Of a DNA stretch of 64,000 bases, positions 18,074 to 27,281 are shown in pieces. Every line of letters starts with the position of its first letter. Position 1 is the first letter of the stretch. Under the pieces are notes generated by a model. The model saw nothing but the letters and a program-made list of their open reading frames with translations, was not told the DNA's origin and searched no databases. Position numbers and translations under genes: made by a program. This DNA is from Algoriphagus sp. TR-M9 (GTDB lineage: Bacteria; Bacteroidota; Bacteroidia; Cytophagales; Cyclobacteriaceae). The stretch covers positions 746,001 through 810,000 of the forward strand of contig NZ_CP115160.1 in NCBI RefSeq assembly GCF_027594545.1, read 5' to 3'.

Positions 18074-19147
18074 ATGACTAATAAACCCTATATCGTTATT
18101 TTGGCCGGTGGCGTAGGCTCCCGTTTTTGGCCATATAGTAGAAGGAAAAAACCGAAGCAATTTTTAGATATTCTAGGCACAGGGAGGACACTTTTACAAA
18201 TGACCTATGACCGCTACCGGGAAATGGCCGATCCGGAGCAATTCGTGGTAGTGACTTATAAGAAGTATCAGAATTTAGTGAAAAAGCAATTGCCCGAACT
18301 GAAGGATGAACAGGTGCTAGTAGAACCCATGCGGAAAAATACTGCCGTTTGTATGGCGTATGCATGTTTTCATATTCATTCAAAAGATCCCGATTCTACC
18401 CTGGTGGTGACTCCCTCAGATCACCTGATCTTACAAGAAAGCAAATACATTAAGACGATTCAGCGTGCTGTGAGTGTGGCTGAAAGGGAAGGAAAGCTCC
18501 TGACCATAGGTGTCAAACCTACCCGGGCCGAGACTAACTATGGCTATATTCAGTATCTGGAAAAGCCTAAAGCACATGCGTTCAAGGTGAAAACTTTTAC
18601 TGAAAAGCCCAATGCCAAGCTCGCCAAGACATTTCTGGAAAGTGGAGATTTTGCCTGGAACTCAGGGATGTTTGTGTGGAAATCAAAAACGCTGATCCGA
18701 GAACTGCATGAGCATTTGCCAGATTTGGCAGAAATATTTGAAGAAGGAAAAGGAGTTTACGGAACAGCAGGAGAGGAGGCTTTTGTAAGGCGTGCCTATT
18801 CTCAGGTGAAAAATATCTCCTTTGATATTGGGATTATGGAAAAGACCAATGAGATGTATATCCTACTCGGGGAGTTTGGCTGGTCAGACTTAGGGTCATG
18901 GGCTAACCTCCACGAACTGAAAGAAAAGGATGAGCACAATAATGTGGTGGAGGCCAATGCGATTCTGTATGACACGTCTAACAGCTATGTCAAAGTAAAA
19001 GGCGAAAAGCTGGTTGTGGTGCAAGGGCTAGACCATTACCTGATCAATGAATCAGAAAATGTACTGTTGATCTGCAAGATTGATTCAGAGAAAAGATTCA
19101 GGGAGTTTGTCTCCAATGCAAAAAAGAAAGGGGAGGAGTTTATTTAA
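18074..19147 (+). CDS. manC: Mannose-1-phosphate guanylyltransferase
   Basis: A 357-residue nucleotidyltransferase that makes GDP-mannose from mannose-1-phosphate and GTP. It starts with the pyrophosphorylase signature ILAGGVGSRFWPYSR and KPKQFLD. Other conserved stretches are TPSDHLI, NYGYIQY, TEKPNAKLA, WNSGMFVWK and DIGIMEKTNE. It lacks the C-terminal phosphomannose isomerase domain of bifunctional ManC/AlgA, so it is the short monofunctional form. It is probably co-transcribed with kdsD. Cytoplasmic. The activity is well supported; the symbol is used loosely. Confidence 0.9.
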   Translation: MTNKPYIVILAGGVGSRFWPYSRRKKPKQFLDILGTGRTLLQMTYDRYREMADPEQFVVVTYKKYQNLVKKQLPELKDEQVLVEPMRKNTAVCMAYACFHIHSKDPDSTLVVTPSDHLILQESKYIKTIQRAVSVAEREGKLLTIGVKPTRAETNYGYIQYLEKPKAHAFKVKTFTEKPNAKLAKTFLESGDFAWNSGMFVWKSKTLIRELHEHLPDLAEIFEEGKGVYGTAGEEAFVRRAYSQVKNISFDIGIMEKTNEMYILLGEFGWSDLGSWANLHELKEKDEHNNVVEANAILYDTSNSYVKVKGEKLVVVQGLDHYLINESENVLLICKIDSEKRFREFVSNAKKKGEEFI

Positions 19148-19180
19148 GAACCCGCTTCCCCATTTGCTCTTTTGCCTTTA

Positions 19181-19954
19181 TTATGCTCTCTGGCGCATCG
19201 CTTCGTAGATCGCTACTCCCGCAGACACAGATACGTTCAAACTTTCGATTTTTCCTGCCATAGGGATCTTCACTTTTTCGTCTGCGATTCCCATCATTTC
19301 GTTGGAAATACCATCTTCCTCCGAACCCATAATCATAGCGACCGGTAGAGAAAAATCAGCTTCATACATGATTTTGTCTGTTTTTTCGGTGATTGCCACG
19401 AGAATCAGCCCGGATTTTTGAAGATCTCTGCAGGTGTAGAAGAGGTTTTTAACCCTAACTACAGGTAGGAAATTCAAAGCTCCGGCGGAAGTTTTGATCG
19501 CATCGGAGTTGATTTGGGCACTGCCTTTCTCAGGAATGACTATGGCATCTACTCCGGCGCACTCAGCTGTCCGGGCTATGGCTCCGAAATTCCGCACATC
19601 GGTGATCCGGTCTAGTACCAGAATCAAAGGCGCTTTGCCCACATTGAAGCAGGATTCGATTACATGGTCTAGCGATGCATATTCTATCGCTGACATCTGA
19701 GCGACTACTCCCTGGTGGTTTTTGCGAGTGATCCGGTTCAGTTTTGCATCCGGAACCCGTACGACCGGGATTTTTTCAGCTTTGCAAAGCTGAATCAGTT
19801 CTTTGATCAGGTCATTGTTGATGTCTTTTTGTACCAAGACTTTGTCGATGTCCTTGCCTGCATGGATGGATTCCATGACCGCTCTGGTACCAAAAATAAA
19901 GTCTTTTTCGTGGGCTCCTTTTTCAATTAAAAAGCCATCTTTCCGCTTCTCCAT
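19181..19954 (-). CDS. rlmB: 23S rRNA (guanosine-2'-O-)-methyltransferase, TrmH/SPOUT family
   Basis: About 257 residues from the ATG at 19954 (MEKRKDGFLIEKG); an in-frame ATG lies 7 codons upstream. The N-terminal substrate-binding domain starts FIFGTRAVMESIHAGKD. The SPOUT knotted methyltransferase domain has RNFGAIARTAECAG (motif 1), MIMGSEEDGIS (motif 2) and SLNVSVSAGVAIYEA (motif 3). RlmB methylates G2251 of 23S rRNA (E. coli numbering). The start overlaps the end of the GWxTD gene by 28 bp, so the two are co-transcribed. Confidence 0.88.
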   Translation of the reverse strand: MEKRKDGFLIEKGAHEKDFIFGTRAVMESIHAGKDIDKVLVQKDINNDLIKELIQLCKAEKIPVVRVPDAKLNRITRKNHQGVVAQMSAIEYASLDHVIESCFNVGKAPLILVLDRITDVRNFGAIARTAECAGVDAIVIPEKGSAQINSDAIKTSAGALNFLPVVRVKNLFYTCRDLQKSGLILVAITEKTDKIMYEADFSLPVAMIMGSEEDGISNEMMGIADEKVKIPMAGKIESLNVSVSAGVAIYEAMRQRA

Positions 19955-21162
19955 ATGGATATGTTTTTGAACCAAACCGGCTGATAAGCCCTGGAACGGT
20001 TCAAGGTGTAGTAGTGTGGGCTAAGTATGTTTTTAACCCGTACAAAGTTAAAGCGAATTTTTGAAGTTTCGGTACTGCCACCATAGGTCCATACCTCCCG
20101 GTCCTCATAGAAGTTGACTTCCTGGGGAGGGCCCATCACGATGTAGATCATTCCCTTGTCAGTTTTCCAGCCTTCTTTGAAATCGGTAAACAGTATATTC
20201 GCAAATTCTACTTGACGGAAATACTCCCGGATCAATTCTTTGGCAGTGTCGGGATTACGGGTAAGGCTAAGCCAGTATGCGTCCAGGGCTTTCTTTTTGT
20301 CCTCTGCGGCTACCAGGTTTTCATGTTCTTTTCTGGTGGAAATATATTTCACCATGTCGATCATTTCTTCCCAGTCTCTCACTTTGGGGAAAGCTTCATG
20401 GGTAGTTTTCAGGACCAAACCGCTATTGGCACTGGTGTCATTTTGAATAAAGTAGTACCCGATCTGGTCAAAACTTTTTGGCACATTGGAGAGGAACTCT
20501 CCTTCGTCTACCACCTCAAGCTCTCTGGGCACAGGCGCTGGCTTGGTTTCCATAGGAGGATAGGGCACTTCCAGGCTCACCGGATAGTAAAAACTGTGCA
20601 GTGCAGGGCCTCCACTGGTTTTGAAAAGCAGTGACTCACCGGCATTCAGGTAATTCTGGTCAAAACCTACATTGTTGGCATAATACGCTCCGAATGTGGG
20701 CTGATCGAAGACGAAGCTGCTTTTGATATCAATGGAATAGTAATACTCATCGCCCTGTCGGGTATCCTGCACAGCTAGCAGTGCTATGGCTGTTTCTTTG
20801 TTTTCCGGGATAGTTAGGGTTTTCTCAAACACCCAATGCCGATCCGTATCCCGGGTGAGGTCAGCCTGGGTCAGCATGGTGGAGTTGTCCGAAAGAATCT
20901 CTTCCTCATAGCTGTCTAGAATAGAATAGGTGAAGCTATAATTATTGAAGGCAGGATTTTCTTCGATTTTTTCAATTTGAAACTGAACTTTATAGCTAGT
21001 GGGGCTTTGCTTTACAGGGAGTATCTTCAGTCCCAATCTCGAGTACCTGGAGTAGCGAAGTGCTTGATTCAGATTGCTTAAGGTGTTTTGTGCCAGGGAT
21101 GGAAAAGATGTGCCTATTAGAATGAAAATAAAAAACAGAATTCGACTTGATCTACAGTTCAT
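19927..21162 (-). CDS. GWxTD-domain protein, secreted
   Basis: 411 residues with a signal peptide (about 1-24, ending PSLAQ). The C-terminal part carries the family signature: EGWKTDKGMIYIVMGPPQEV (GWxTD) and REVWTYGG. The domain is named for this motif and occurs mostly in Bacteroidota and related phyla. Function is not established; the export signal places it in the periplasm or outer membrane. The rest of the protein is rich in predicted beta strands. It is divergent from the methyltransferase gene, with a 61-bp gap. Confidence 0.85.
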   Translation of the reverse strand: MNCRSSRILFFIFILIGTSFPSLAQNTLSNLNQALRYSRYSRLGLKILPVKQSPTSYKVQFQIEKIEENPAFNNYSFTYSILDSYEEEILSDNSTMLTQADLTRDTDRHWVFEKTLTIPENKETAIALLAVQDTRQGDEYYYSIDIKSSFVFDQPTFGAYYANNVGFDQNYLNAGESLLFKTSGGPALHSFYYPVSLEVPYPPMETKPAPVPRELEVVDEGEFLSNVPKSFDQIGYYFIQNDTSANSGLVLKTTHEAFPKVRDWEEMIDMVKYISTRKEHENLVAAEDKKKALDAYWLSLTRNPDTAKELIREYFRQVEFANILFTDFKEGWKTDKGMIYIVMGPPQEVNFYEDREVWTYGGSTETSKIRFNFVRVKNILSPHYYTLNRSRAYQPVWFKNISIWRSGKMAF

Positions 21163-21195
21163 CGGGTGTTAGTCAGGGGTTTTGAAAATTAACCT

Positions 21196-21203
21196 TACTT
21201 TTG
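21196..21203 (+). promoter_or_regulatory. -7 promoter element for the methyltransferase gene
   Basis: TACTTTTG is an exact fit to TAnnTTTG. It lies inside any longer reading that would start at TTG 21182, so it supports the ATG at 21224 as the true start, with a leader of about 15 nt. Confidence 0.5.
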
Positions 21204-21223
21204 CCAAAATAGTAAAATTTTGT

Positions 21224-22000
21224 ATGGCTACCTATACAACGGAAATCGCCTCTGACAAGTTGGTCAGTGACAATCCAATACATCAACGCTTACTCAAAGC
21301 ATACATTGCCGCTCAGCCATGGATATCTGGTAAATTACTGGAAGTGGGCTGTGGCGAAGGTCGAGGTGTAGAAACACTCTTGCCCTATGCGGATAGCTAT
21401 CTGGGCTTGGATAAGATCCAGGAGGTGATCGATGAATTGAAATCAAAATTCCCGAAAGTTGAATTTCGTCAAGCGGTGATTCCTCCATTCCAGGGTATTG
21501 CTGATAATTCCTTCGATACAGTGGTGAGTTTTCAGGTCATAGAGCACATTCCGGATGATAAGCTCTTTCTGCAGGAAATATACCGGGTACTCAAGCCTGG
21601 CGGCAAAGCAGTGATATCTACCCCAAACATAAACCATACACTATCTAGAAATCCTTGGCATGAGCGGGAGTACACTCCGGAGCAATTGATAGACTTGTGT
21701 AAAGGGATTTTTGATGCTGTGGATGCTAAAGGAATAGGGGGAAATGAAAAAGTGTGGTCTTATCATGCAGCCAATAGAAAGTCTGTACAAAAGATTATGC
21801 GCTTTGATATTTTTAATCTGCAATACCGGCTACCGGCGTCCATACTTCGAATGCCATATGAAATTCTCAACCGGGTGAACCGGAATAAACTTCATCAGCA
21901 GCAAGGGAAAAGTGTGGTTGATATTTCGCATGAAGATTACCTTGTAGTTGAGGATCCGGCGATAGGCTTGGATTTGTTTTATGTGCTGGGGAAAAAATAG
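21224..22000 (+). CDS. Class I SAM-dependent methyltransferase
   Basis: 258 residues from the ATG at 21224 (MATYTTEIASDKLVSDNP). Rossmann-type SAM-binding motifs are clear: motif I LLEVGCGEGRG, acidic loop LGLDKI, motif II/III DNSFDTVVSFQVIEHI, and the post-motif region VLKPGGKAVISTPN. The layout resembles UbiG/COQ5-like small-molecule methyltransferases. The C-terminal 90 residues are less typical. The substrate is unknown. It is a single gene between a divergent GWxTD gene and a bidirectional terminator. Confidence 0.8.
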   Translation: MATYTTEIASDKLVSDNPIHQRLLKAYIAAQPWISGKLLEVGCGEGRGVETLLPYADSYLGLDKIQEVIDELKSKFPKVEFRQAVIPPFQGIADNSFDTVVSFQVIEHIPDDKLFLQEIYRVLKPGGKAVISTPNINHTLSRNPWHEREYTPEQLIDLCKGIFDAVDAKGIGGNEKVWSYHAANRKSVQKIMRFDIFNLQYRLPASILRMPYEILNRVNRNKLHQQQGKSVVDISHEDYLVVEDPAIGLDLFYVLGKK

Positions 22001-22076
22001 TCAGAGCCGATAAAAGGGTAAATGAATTACTTTATGTATAAGATATTATAGCTTTAAAATGCTTTATAGATAAAGC

Positions 22077-22114
22077 AAAAAAAAGAGGTTCGAATTCACA
22101 TCGAACCTCTTTTT
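22077..22114. terminator. Bidirectional intrinsic terminator
   Basis: A 10-bp stem (agaggttcga / tcgaacctct) with a 7-nt loop is flanked by an A run on the left and a T run on the right. It serves the convergent methyltransferase and GT117 genes. Confidence 0.9.
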
Positions 22115-22131
22115 GTATAGGAAAAAGAATT

Positions 22132-25113
22132 TTATCTCCGCTGTAACTGTCCACCTCCACTTTGCTGCGGACCTAGGTATTGCTCGATTCTCAGCTTGAG
22201 CTCCTGAGCCTTTTCTTGGTAGCCCCGTTCTTCGAGCAATGGGATGAAGTAGCGGATCATTTCTATGGAAATCATCATTTCTCGGTCATAGTCCCTATTT
22301 TCTGTAGTATAAAACTCGATCATTTCTAGGGACTTTTTGGATACTTTGTCTATGATATCCAGTGCTTTTTCATCTTCTCCCACCTCAAAGAACAGCGGTA
22401 CAGATTGACCACTGGAAAGGTCGTAAGGTATCGCTTCATTGGGCATGACTTCTAGGCCGTAGTTGAGCAGATTCGCAGCTTTTTCCATATCGCCCTCATC
22501 CAGCAAGGCGATCGCGATGCTGTTCAGAGCGCTTCGGTGATTGGAGGCAAAGCGTCTGTATTCTTCATCCAGATACGCGTCAGGATTATCCATTCCCCGG
22601 AATGAGAACTTGGTCATGTAGTTTTCATAAGCCAGGTCAGCATTGACTAATTCCTCTCGAATGTATTCGGGCTTTCTGATCGGTAAAAGTCTATACGTCA
22701 ACCCTTCATTCACTACATGGTCTTGTAGGTTTAGGCCTATGGTAGCCAGGGAAGTGTTGTTGAAATAGATTGGCCTGTCCCAATTGTTGGAAGTGATCAA
22801 ATCCAATAACATCAGGGTGCCTTTGGTTACGTAGTTACCTTTTACCTGAAGGTTCATTTGAGGGCTAAAGAGCTCGGTGAATTGCTCTGGAATAATATCC
22901 TTATTGGCTACCGCCGAGCTATCTACCTCCAGAATCAAATTTCTCGAAGGTACCATATTGGCTACGGTTCTGCCGCCTGTTTCCATTTTCAATAGATCCG
23001 AACCAGAATTCAGCAATTTTAGATATTCTCTCACTGAAATAGCATTCAGGTTTTCCCGCTCCATCACATAAAGCACATCATTGGTCCCTTTTTGGTATTT
23101 GGAGTCATCTAAACTAAAAGGAAGTGCTTCTGATTCGTTGACCGGACGGGTCATTTGCTGCACATACCAGTCTGTGTCAAAGTAGCTCAAAACAATTACG
23201 CGCACATCTGTACGGAACCCTTCTACCTCCTGCACATACCAAAGCGGGAAGGTGTCGTTATCTCCACCGGTAAATAGAATGGCATTGGGTGCGCATGAGG
23301 CTAAGAAGTTTCGAGCAGAATCTACAGAGAAATAACGCCCTTTTCTGTTATGGTCGTCCCAGTTTTGTCCGGCCATTAAGCCAGCTATTGGCAAGGTGAG
23401 GAGTGTAGCTATTATTCCAGCTGTGGCCAGGTTTTTTGTTCCCTTCGCGATCATGTGTGCCAAAGCCAGTACACCCATACCTGCCCAGATGGCAAAGGCA
23501 TAGAAACTACCCACATAGATATAGTCACGCTCCCTTGGTTCCACCGGAGGGGAATTCAGGTAGAGTACCAGTACCACACCCATCATCAGGAACAGCATGA
23601 GGTTGATGTAAAAGGATTTGGGGTCAGCTTTGGCTTGGAAAAAGAGCCCGATGATCCCCAGTAAAAGTGGGAGCATCAAGTAATTATTGTGGCCCTTATT
23701 CTCGGTGATGTAATCCGGATAATCCTTGAACGCATCTGTCAATCCAATCCATGGGGCATCCCCAAAATCAGATTCACGTCCGGAGAAATTCCACATGAAA
23801 TATCTCCAATACATATGTCCGAGCTGATGCGAAAACATGAAATAGATATTGTCTGCAAAAGTCGGCTCTTGGCCTTCTCTCAGCCCAAGTTTTTGCCTGT
23901 AGATCCGTTTATGATTTTCCTGAGTGGAATAGATCCTAGGTAGAATGGTGGTCTTGGTAGGGTCGTAGGTGTTTTTTAGTTCATAATCCACGATTTCATA
24001 CTTGTCCTTGCCCTTCATGTAGACAGGGGATCCCTCTTCCTGCGCTACCAGCTGGGCTGTAAAGTACTGTCCGTGCATCAATGGACGGTAGCCATACTGC
24101 TCACGCTTCAGGTATGACACGTAGCTGATGATATCCTTAGGTGCATTTTCATTGATAATGGGGTCCTGATTGGCTCTGACCACTATCAATGCATAGCTGC
24201 CATATCCGATGAGAATAAAGACTAAGCTCAGCAATGCCGTGTTGAGGATGGCCAATTCCTTTTTTCTTGAATACCGGTAGGCATAAAACAATGCAGCGAA
24301 AAACAGCATCATAAACACCACAATACCAGATCCAAAAGGAAGCCCGAGACTATTCACAAAGAAAATCTCCATTGAGCCTGCCATGCTAGGAAGACCAGGA
24401 ATGATCAGGTTGTTGATGATGATCAAGGCCACACCTCCTATAAACATCGCGTAGAAGGCGCCTTTAAGGGTGGCTTTTTCGTACTTCTTAAAGTAATAAA
24501 GCAGTGCCAAAGCTGGCAAAGTCACCAGGTTCAGCAAGTGTACACCTATGGAAAGTCCTACCAAATAGGCGATGAAAATCATCCATTTGTTTTCCTCTCG
24601 CGGGTCTTTGATGACATCCCACTTCAGGAATGCCCAGATTACAATAGCCGTGAAGAAGGAAGACATCGCATATACCTCCGCTTCTACTGCGGAGAACCAA
24701 AAGCTGTCAGAGAAGGTGTAAATCAAGGATCCTACGATCCCGGCACCCATCAGGGCGATTGTTTCCCCTTTGCTTTCTTGGCCTTCGCTCATTTTGAAAA
24801 GCCTTTTGCCAAAAAGGGTGATGGACCAAAACAGGAATAAAATGGTGAAACCTGAGAATAAAGCACTCCCTACATTCATCCAATAGGCAACTTCTAACGG
24901 ATCTCCCATTGCGAAGAAACTGAACATTCTATAGACTAGCAGGAAGAAAGGGGCTCCGGGAGGATGGGGTACTTGGAGCTTGTAAGCCACAGCGATAAAC
25001 TCCCCCGGATCCCAAAAGCTGGCAGTCTGTTCGACAGTGAGGATATATACTAGGGTAGCTACCGCAAAAACGACCCAACCGGTCAGATTATTGATTTGCT
25101 TGTAATTGAGCAT
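22132..25113 (-). CDS. GT117 family (DUF2723) membrane glycosyltransferase
   Basis: 993 residues. The N-terminal half is a polytopic membrane region with the DUF2723 signature SFWDPGEFIAVAYKLQVPHP near residues 33-52 (acidic D-x-x-E pair), followed by about a dozen hydrophobic segments up to about residue 600. The second half is soluble, with GGDNDTFPLWYVQEVEGFR and a TPR-like C-terminal region (ANLLNYGLEVMPNEAIPYD). The family resembles protein O-mannosyltransferases in topology and is conserved in Bacteroidota, where it is linked to protein or lipid glycosylation at the inner membrane. The donor is unknown. The C-terminus ends in a Gln/Gly/Arg-rich tail. Confidence 0.88.
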   Translation of the reverse strand: MLNYKQINNLTGWVVFAVATLVYILTVEQTASFWDPGEFIAVAYKLQVPHPPGAPFFLLVYRMFSFFAMGDPLEVAYWMNVGSALFSGFTILFLFWSITLFGKRLFKMSEGQESKGETIALMGAGIVGSLIYTFSDSFWFSAVEAEVYAMSSFFTAIVIWAFLKWDVIKDPREENKWMIFIAYLVGLSIGVHLLNLVTLPALALLYYFKKYEKATLKGAFYAMFIGGVALIIINNLIIPGLPSMAGSMEIFFVNSLGLPFGSGIVVFMMLFFAALFYAYRYSRKKELAILNTALLSLVFILIGYGSYALIVVRANQDPIINENAPKDIISYVSYLKREQYGYRPLMHGQYFTAQLVAQEEGSPVYMKGKDKYEIVDYELKNTYDPTKTTILPRIYSTQENHKRIYRQKLGLREGQEPTFADNIYFMFSHQLGHMYWRYFMWNFSGRESDFGDAPWIGLTDAFKDYPDYITENKGHNNYLMLPLLLGIIGLFFQAKADPKSFYINLMLFLMMGVVLVLYLNSPPVEPRERDYIYVGSFYAFAIWAGMGVLALAHMIAKGTKNLATAGIIATLLTLPIAGLMAGQNWDDHNRKGRYFSVDSARNFLASCAPNAILFTGGDNDTFPLWYVQEVEGFRTDVRVIVLSYFDTDWYVQQMTRPVNESEALPFSLDDSKYQKGTNDVLYVMERENLNAISVREYLKLLNSGSDLLKMETGGRTVANMVPSRNLILEVDSSAVANKDIIPEQFTELFSPQMNLQVKGNYVTKGTLMLLDLITSNNWDRPIYFNNTSLATIGLNLQDHVVNEGLTYRLLPIRKPEYIREELVNADLAYENYMTKFSFRGMDNPDAYLDEEYRRFASNHRSALNSIAIALLDEGDMEKAANLLNYGLEVMPNEAIPYDLSSGQSVPLFFEVGEDEKALDIIDKVSKKSLEMIEFYTTENRDYDREMMISIEMIRYFIPLLEERGYQEKAQELKLRIEQYLGPQQSGGGQLQRR

Positions 25114-25213
25114 TTAATAGGAAAATTAGACTGGCGAAAATAAAAAAATAATCGCCAAATCAGGGGATTTTAGGACTTTTTAAAACTCTGGTGATTCTCC
25201 CTAGTCTCGCTTA

Positions 25214-25258
25214 TGTGATATTAATTACTGTGCTGAACTGATTTTGACCCTACTTTTG
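25214..25258 (+). promoter_or_regulatory. Crp-like operator and -7 element, trxA
   Basis: TGTGA-TATTAA-TTACT (25214-25229) is a degenerate copy of the TGTGA-N6-TCACA repeat. After 21 nt comes TACTTTTG (25251-25258), an exact TAnnTTTG. The spacing is identical to the three better sites downstream. The right half-site is weak (3 of 5). Confidence 0.45.
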
Positions 25259-25282
25259 TTGTGTTAAAAAAATCAAAATACC

Positions 25283-25603
25283 ATGAGTGCACAACCCAAA
25301 ACATTCCAGCAACTGATTGACGGCGACCAGCCTGTATTGGTAGATTTCTTTGCTACCTGGTGTGGACCTTGCAAAATGATGCAGCCTATACTGGAAGATA
25401 CTGCCAAGCAGCTCGGTGAGCAGGTGAAAATAGTCAAAGTGGATGTGGACAAAAACCAGTTGGCAGCGAGTAAATTTCAGGTGCGTGGGGTTCCTACTTT
25501 GATATTATTTCAAAAAGGGAAAATTCTCTGGAGAGAATCAGGAGTAGTCCCGGCACATCAATTAGTCAATGTGCTGAAAACCAATATCAGCCAGACCGCC
25601 TAA
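25283..25603 (+). CDS. trxA: Thioredoxin
   Basis: A 106-residue single-domain thioredoxin with the active site WCGPCK (Cys27 and Cys30) and the cis-proline loop GVPTLILF. It has no signal peptide, so it is cytoplasmic. It is a general disulfide reductase. Its place 83 bp before the MBL-rhodanese gene, and the matching operator layout, suggest that here it serves sulfane-sulfur or persulfide turnover, for example as an acceptor for rhodanese-bound sulfur. That special role is inference. Other general thioredoxins may be encoded elsewhere. Confidence 0.93.
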   Translation: MSAQPKTFQQLIDGDQPVLVDFFATWCGPCKMMQPILEDTAKQLGEQVKIVKVDVDKNQLAASKFQVRGVPTLILFQKGKILWRESGVVPAHQLVNVLKTNISQTA

Positions 25604-25610
25604 GGTCATT

Positions 25611-25655
25611 TGTGACAAAAGTCATTCAAGACTCGGCTTCAAAGTCCTACTTTTG
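25611..25655 (+). promoter_or_regulatory. Crp-like operator and -7 element, MBL-rhodanese gene
   Basis: TGTGA-CAAAAG-TCATT (25611-25626) contains the perfect core TGAC-AAAA-GTCA. After 21 nt comes TACTTTTG (25648-25655). The operator centre would lie about 41-42 bp before the start of transcription, the class II activator position. Confidence 0.6.
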
Positions 25656-25686
25656 GCTATCACTTAGAAAGTAAATAACTATCAAT

Positions 25687-27108
25687 ATGAAAATCGAACA
25701 AATTTATACCGGCTGCCTAGCTCAAGGGGCTTACTACATCGAGTCAGATGGGGAAGCAGCGGTGATCGATCCGCTGAGAGAGGTTCAGCCTTATATAGAA
25801 AAGGCAACCCGTAGAAATGCCAAAATCAAATTCGTATTTGAGACCCATTTTCATGCGGATTTTGTTTCAGGGCATCAGGATCTTTCTGCCAAGACCGGCG
25901 CTCCCATAGTCTACGGCCCTACCAGCATGAAGATGGGCTTTGATGCCATAGTGGCAGAGGACGGACAGGAATTCCAAATCGGTAAAGCAAAGGTGAAAGT
26001 ACTTCACACGCCTGGCCATACCATGGAGAGCTCCTGCTACCTGCTCTATAATGAAGCGGGAAAGCCTGAGGCTATCTTCACAGGTGACACCTTGTTTATA
26101 GGGGATGTGGGTAGACCGGATCTCGCTCAGAAGGTGGTAGAAGACCTCACCCAGGATAAGCTAGCAGGTCATCTTTATGATTCATTGAGGAACAAAATCA
26201 TGCCTTTACCGGACGACTTAATCGTCTATCCGGCACATGGAGCAGGTTCTGCCTGCGGCAAAAATATGAGTAAGGAGACTTCGGATACTTTGGGCAACCA
26301 GAAGAAGACGAATTATGCGCTTCAGGAAATGACAAAAGAAGAATTTATCAAGGAAGTGATCACAGGATTGACTCCTCCTCCGGCCTATTTTCCGCAGAAT
26401 GTGATGATGAATATTCAAGGCTATGATAGCATAGATGCTGTGCTGGAAAGAGGAGTGAAGCCTTTGACCCCGGCCCAGTTTGAAGCGGCAGCCAACGAAA
26501 CAGGTGCTTTGATTCTGGATACCCGGGCCCCACAGGTTTTTGCTAAAGGCTTTGTGCCCAACTCGGTAAACATAGGAATCGATGGGAGCTTTGCCGTATG
26601 GGTCGGCGCTATGATTCCGGATTTGAAACAGGAAATCCTGGTGGTAGCAGAGGAAGGAAGAGAGGAAGAAGTGATCACCAGACTGGCACGTGTGGGATAT
26701 GACTTTGCGCTGGGATATTTAGAAGGAGGAGTGGAAGCCTGGGAAAAAGCCGGATTTGAGCTAGATAGTATAGAGTCTATTACTGCCGAAGAACTGGCAG
26801 ACCGAAAGCAAGAAAACCCGGAGCTGAACATCCTGGATGTGCGCAAGAACAGTGAATTCCTGTCTGAGCATGTTTTAGATGCGGAGAATGCGCCTCTTGA
26901 CTACATCAATGATAGTATGCTGAAAGTGGACAAAGCTAAAACTTACTATGTGCACTGTGCGGGTGGGTACAGGTCTATGGTGTTCAACTCTATCCTTAGA
27001 GCACGCGGCTATGACCGGCTTATCGATGTAGATGGAGGTTTCAAGGCGATCAAAGAGTCCGGAAAGTTCAAGGTGTCAGACTATGTATGCCCTACCACCT
27101 TGTTATAA
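25687..27108 (+). CDS. MBL-fold persulfide dioxygenase-like protein with two rhodanese domains
   Basis: 473 residues. The metallo-beta-lactamase domain (1-235) has THFHADFVSGH (metal ligands His54, His56, Asp58), HTPGHTMES, FTGDTLFIGDVGRPDL and VYPAHGAGSACG, the pattern of ETHE1-like persulfide dioxygenases. Two rhodanese domains follow. The first (about 260-350) has lost the catalytic Cys (loop VVAEEG). The second (about 375-460) keeps it as Cys424 in VHCAGGYRS. The expected reaction is oxidation of thiol persulfides to sulfite, or sulfane-sulfur transfer. Cytoplasmic. It has its own Crp-like operator and a UUCG-loop terminator. Confidence 0.88.
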   Translation: MKIEQIYTGCLAQGAYYIESDGEAAVIDPLREVQPYIEKATRRNAKIKFVFETHFHADFVSGHQDLSAKTGAPIVYGPTSMKMGFDAIVAEDGQEFQIGKAKVKVLHTPGHTMESSCYLLYNEAGKPEAIFTGDTLFIGDVGRPDLAQKVVEDLTQDKLAGHLYDSLRNKIMPLPDDLIVYPAHGAGSACGKNMSKETSDTLGNQKKTNYALQEMTKEEFIKEVITGLTPPPAYFPQNVMMNIQGYDSIDAVLERGVKPLTPAQFEAAANETGALILDTRAPQVFAKGFVPNSVNIGIDGSFAVWVGAMIPDLKQEILVVAEEGREEEVITRLARVGYDFALGYLEGGVEAWEKAGFELDSIESITAEELADRKQENPELNILDVRKNSEFLSEHVLDAENAPLDYINDSMLKVDKAKTYYVHCAGGYRSMVFNSILRARGYDRLIDVDGGFKAIKESGKFKVSDYVCPTTLL

Positions 27109-27135
27109 GCAATAGAAAAGTAGTTTAATCCCCAT

Positions 27136-27162
27136 TGGCAGGTCTTCGGGCTTGCCATTTTT
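27136..27162 (+). terminator. Intrinsic terminator after the MBL-rhodanese gene
   Basis: A 9-bp stem (tggcaggtc / ggcttgcca, two G-U pairs) is closed by a TTCG tetraloop and followed by five T residues. It separates this unit from the YeeE/YedE unit, which has its own operator. Confidence 0.8.
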
Positions 27163-27179
27163 GCTTAGCTAGTGCCCCC

Positions 27180-27224
27180 TGTGATGAAAGTCACAGCAAA
27201 TCAAACCTGGAATGGGCAATTTTG
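27180..27224 (+). promoter_or_regulatory. Crp-like operator and -7 element, YeeE/YedE unit
   Basis: TGTGA-TGAAAG-TCACA (27180-27195) is a perfect inverted repeat, extended to CTGTGA/TCACAG. After 21 nt comes CAATTTTG (27217-27224), one mismatch from TAnnTTTG. No -33 element is visible, as expected for an activator-dependent promoter. Confidence 0.65.
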
Positions 27225-27281
27225 CATTACCCTGAACCCTGACTGGGTTCACAATCACCTTAAGAATTAACTGACTGAATT

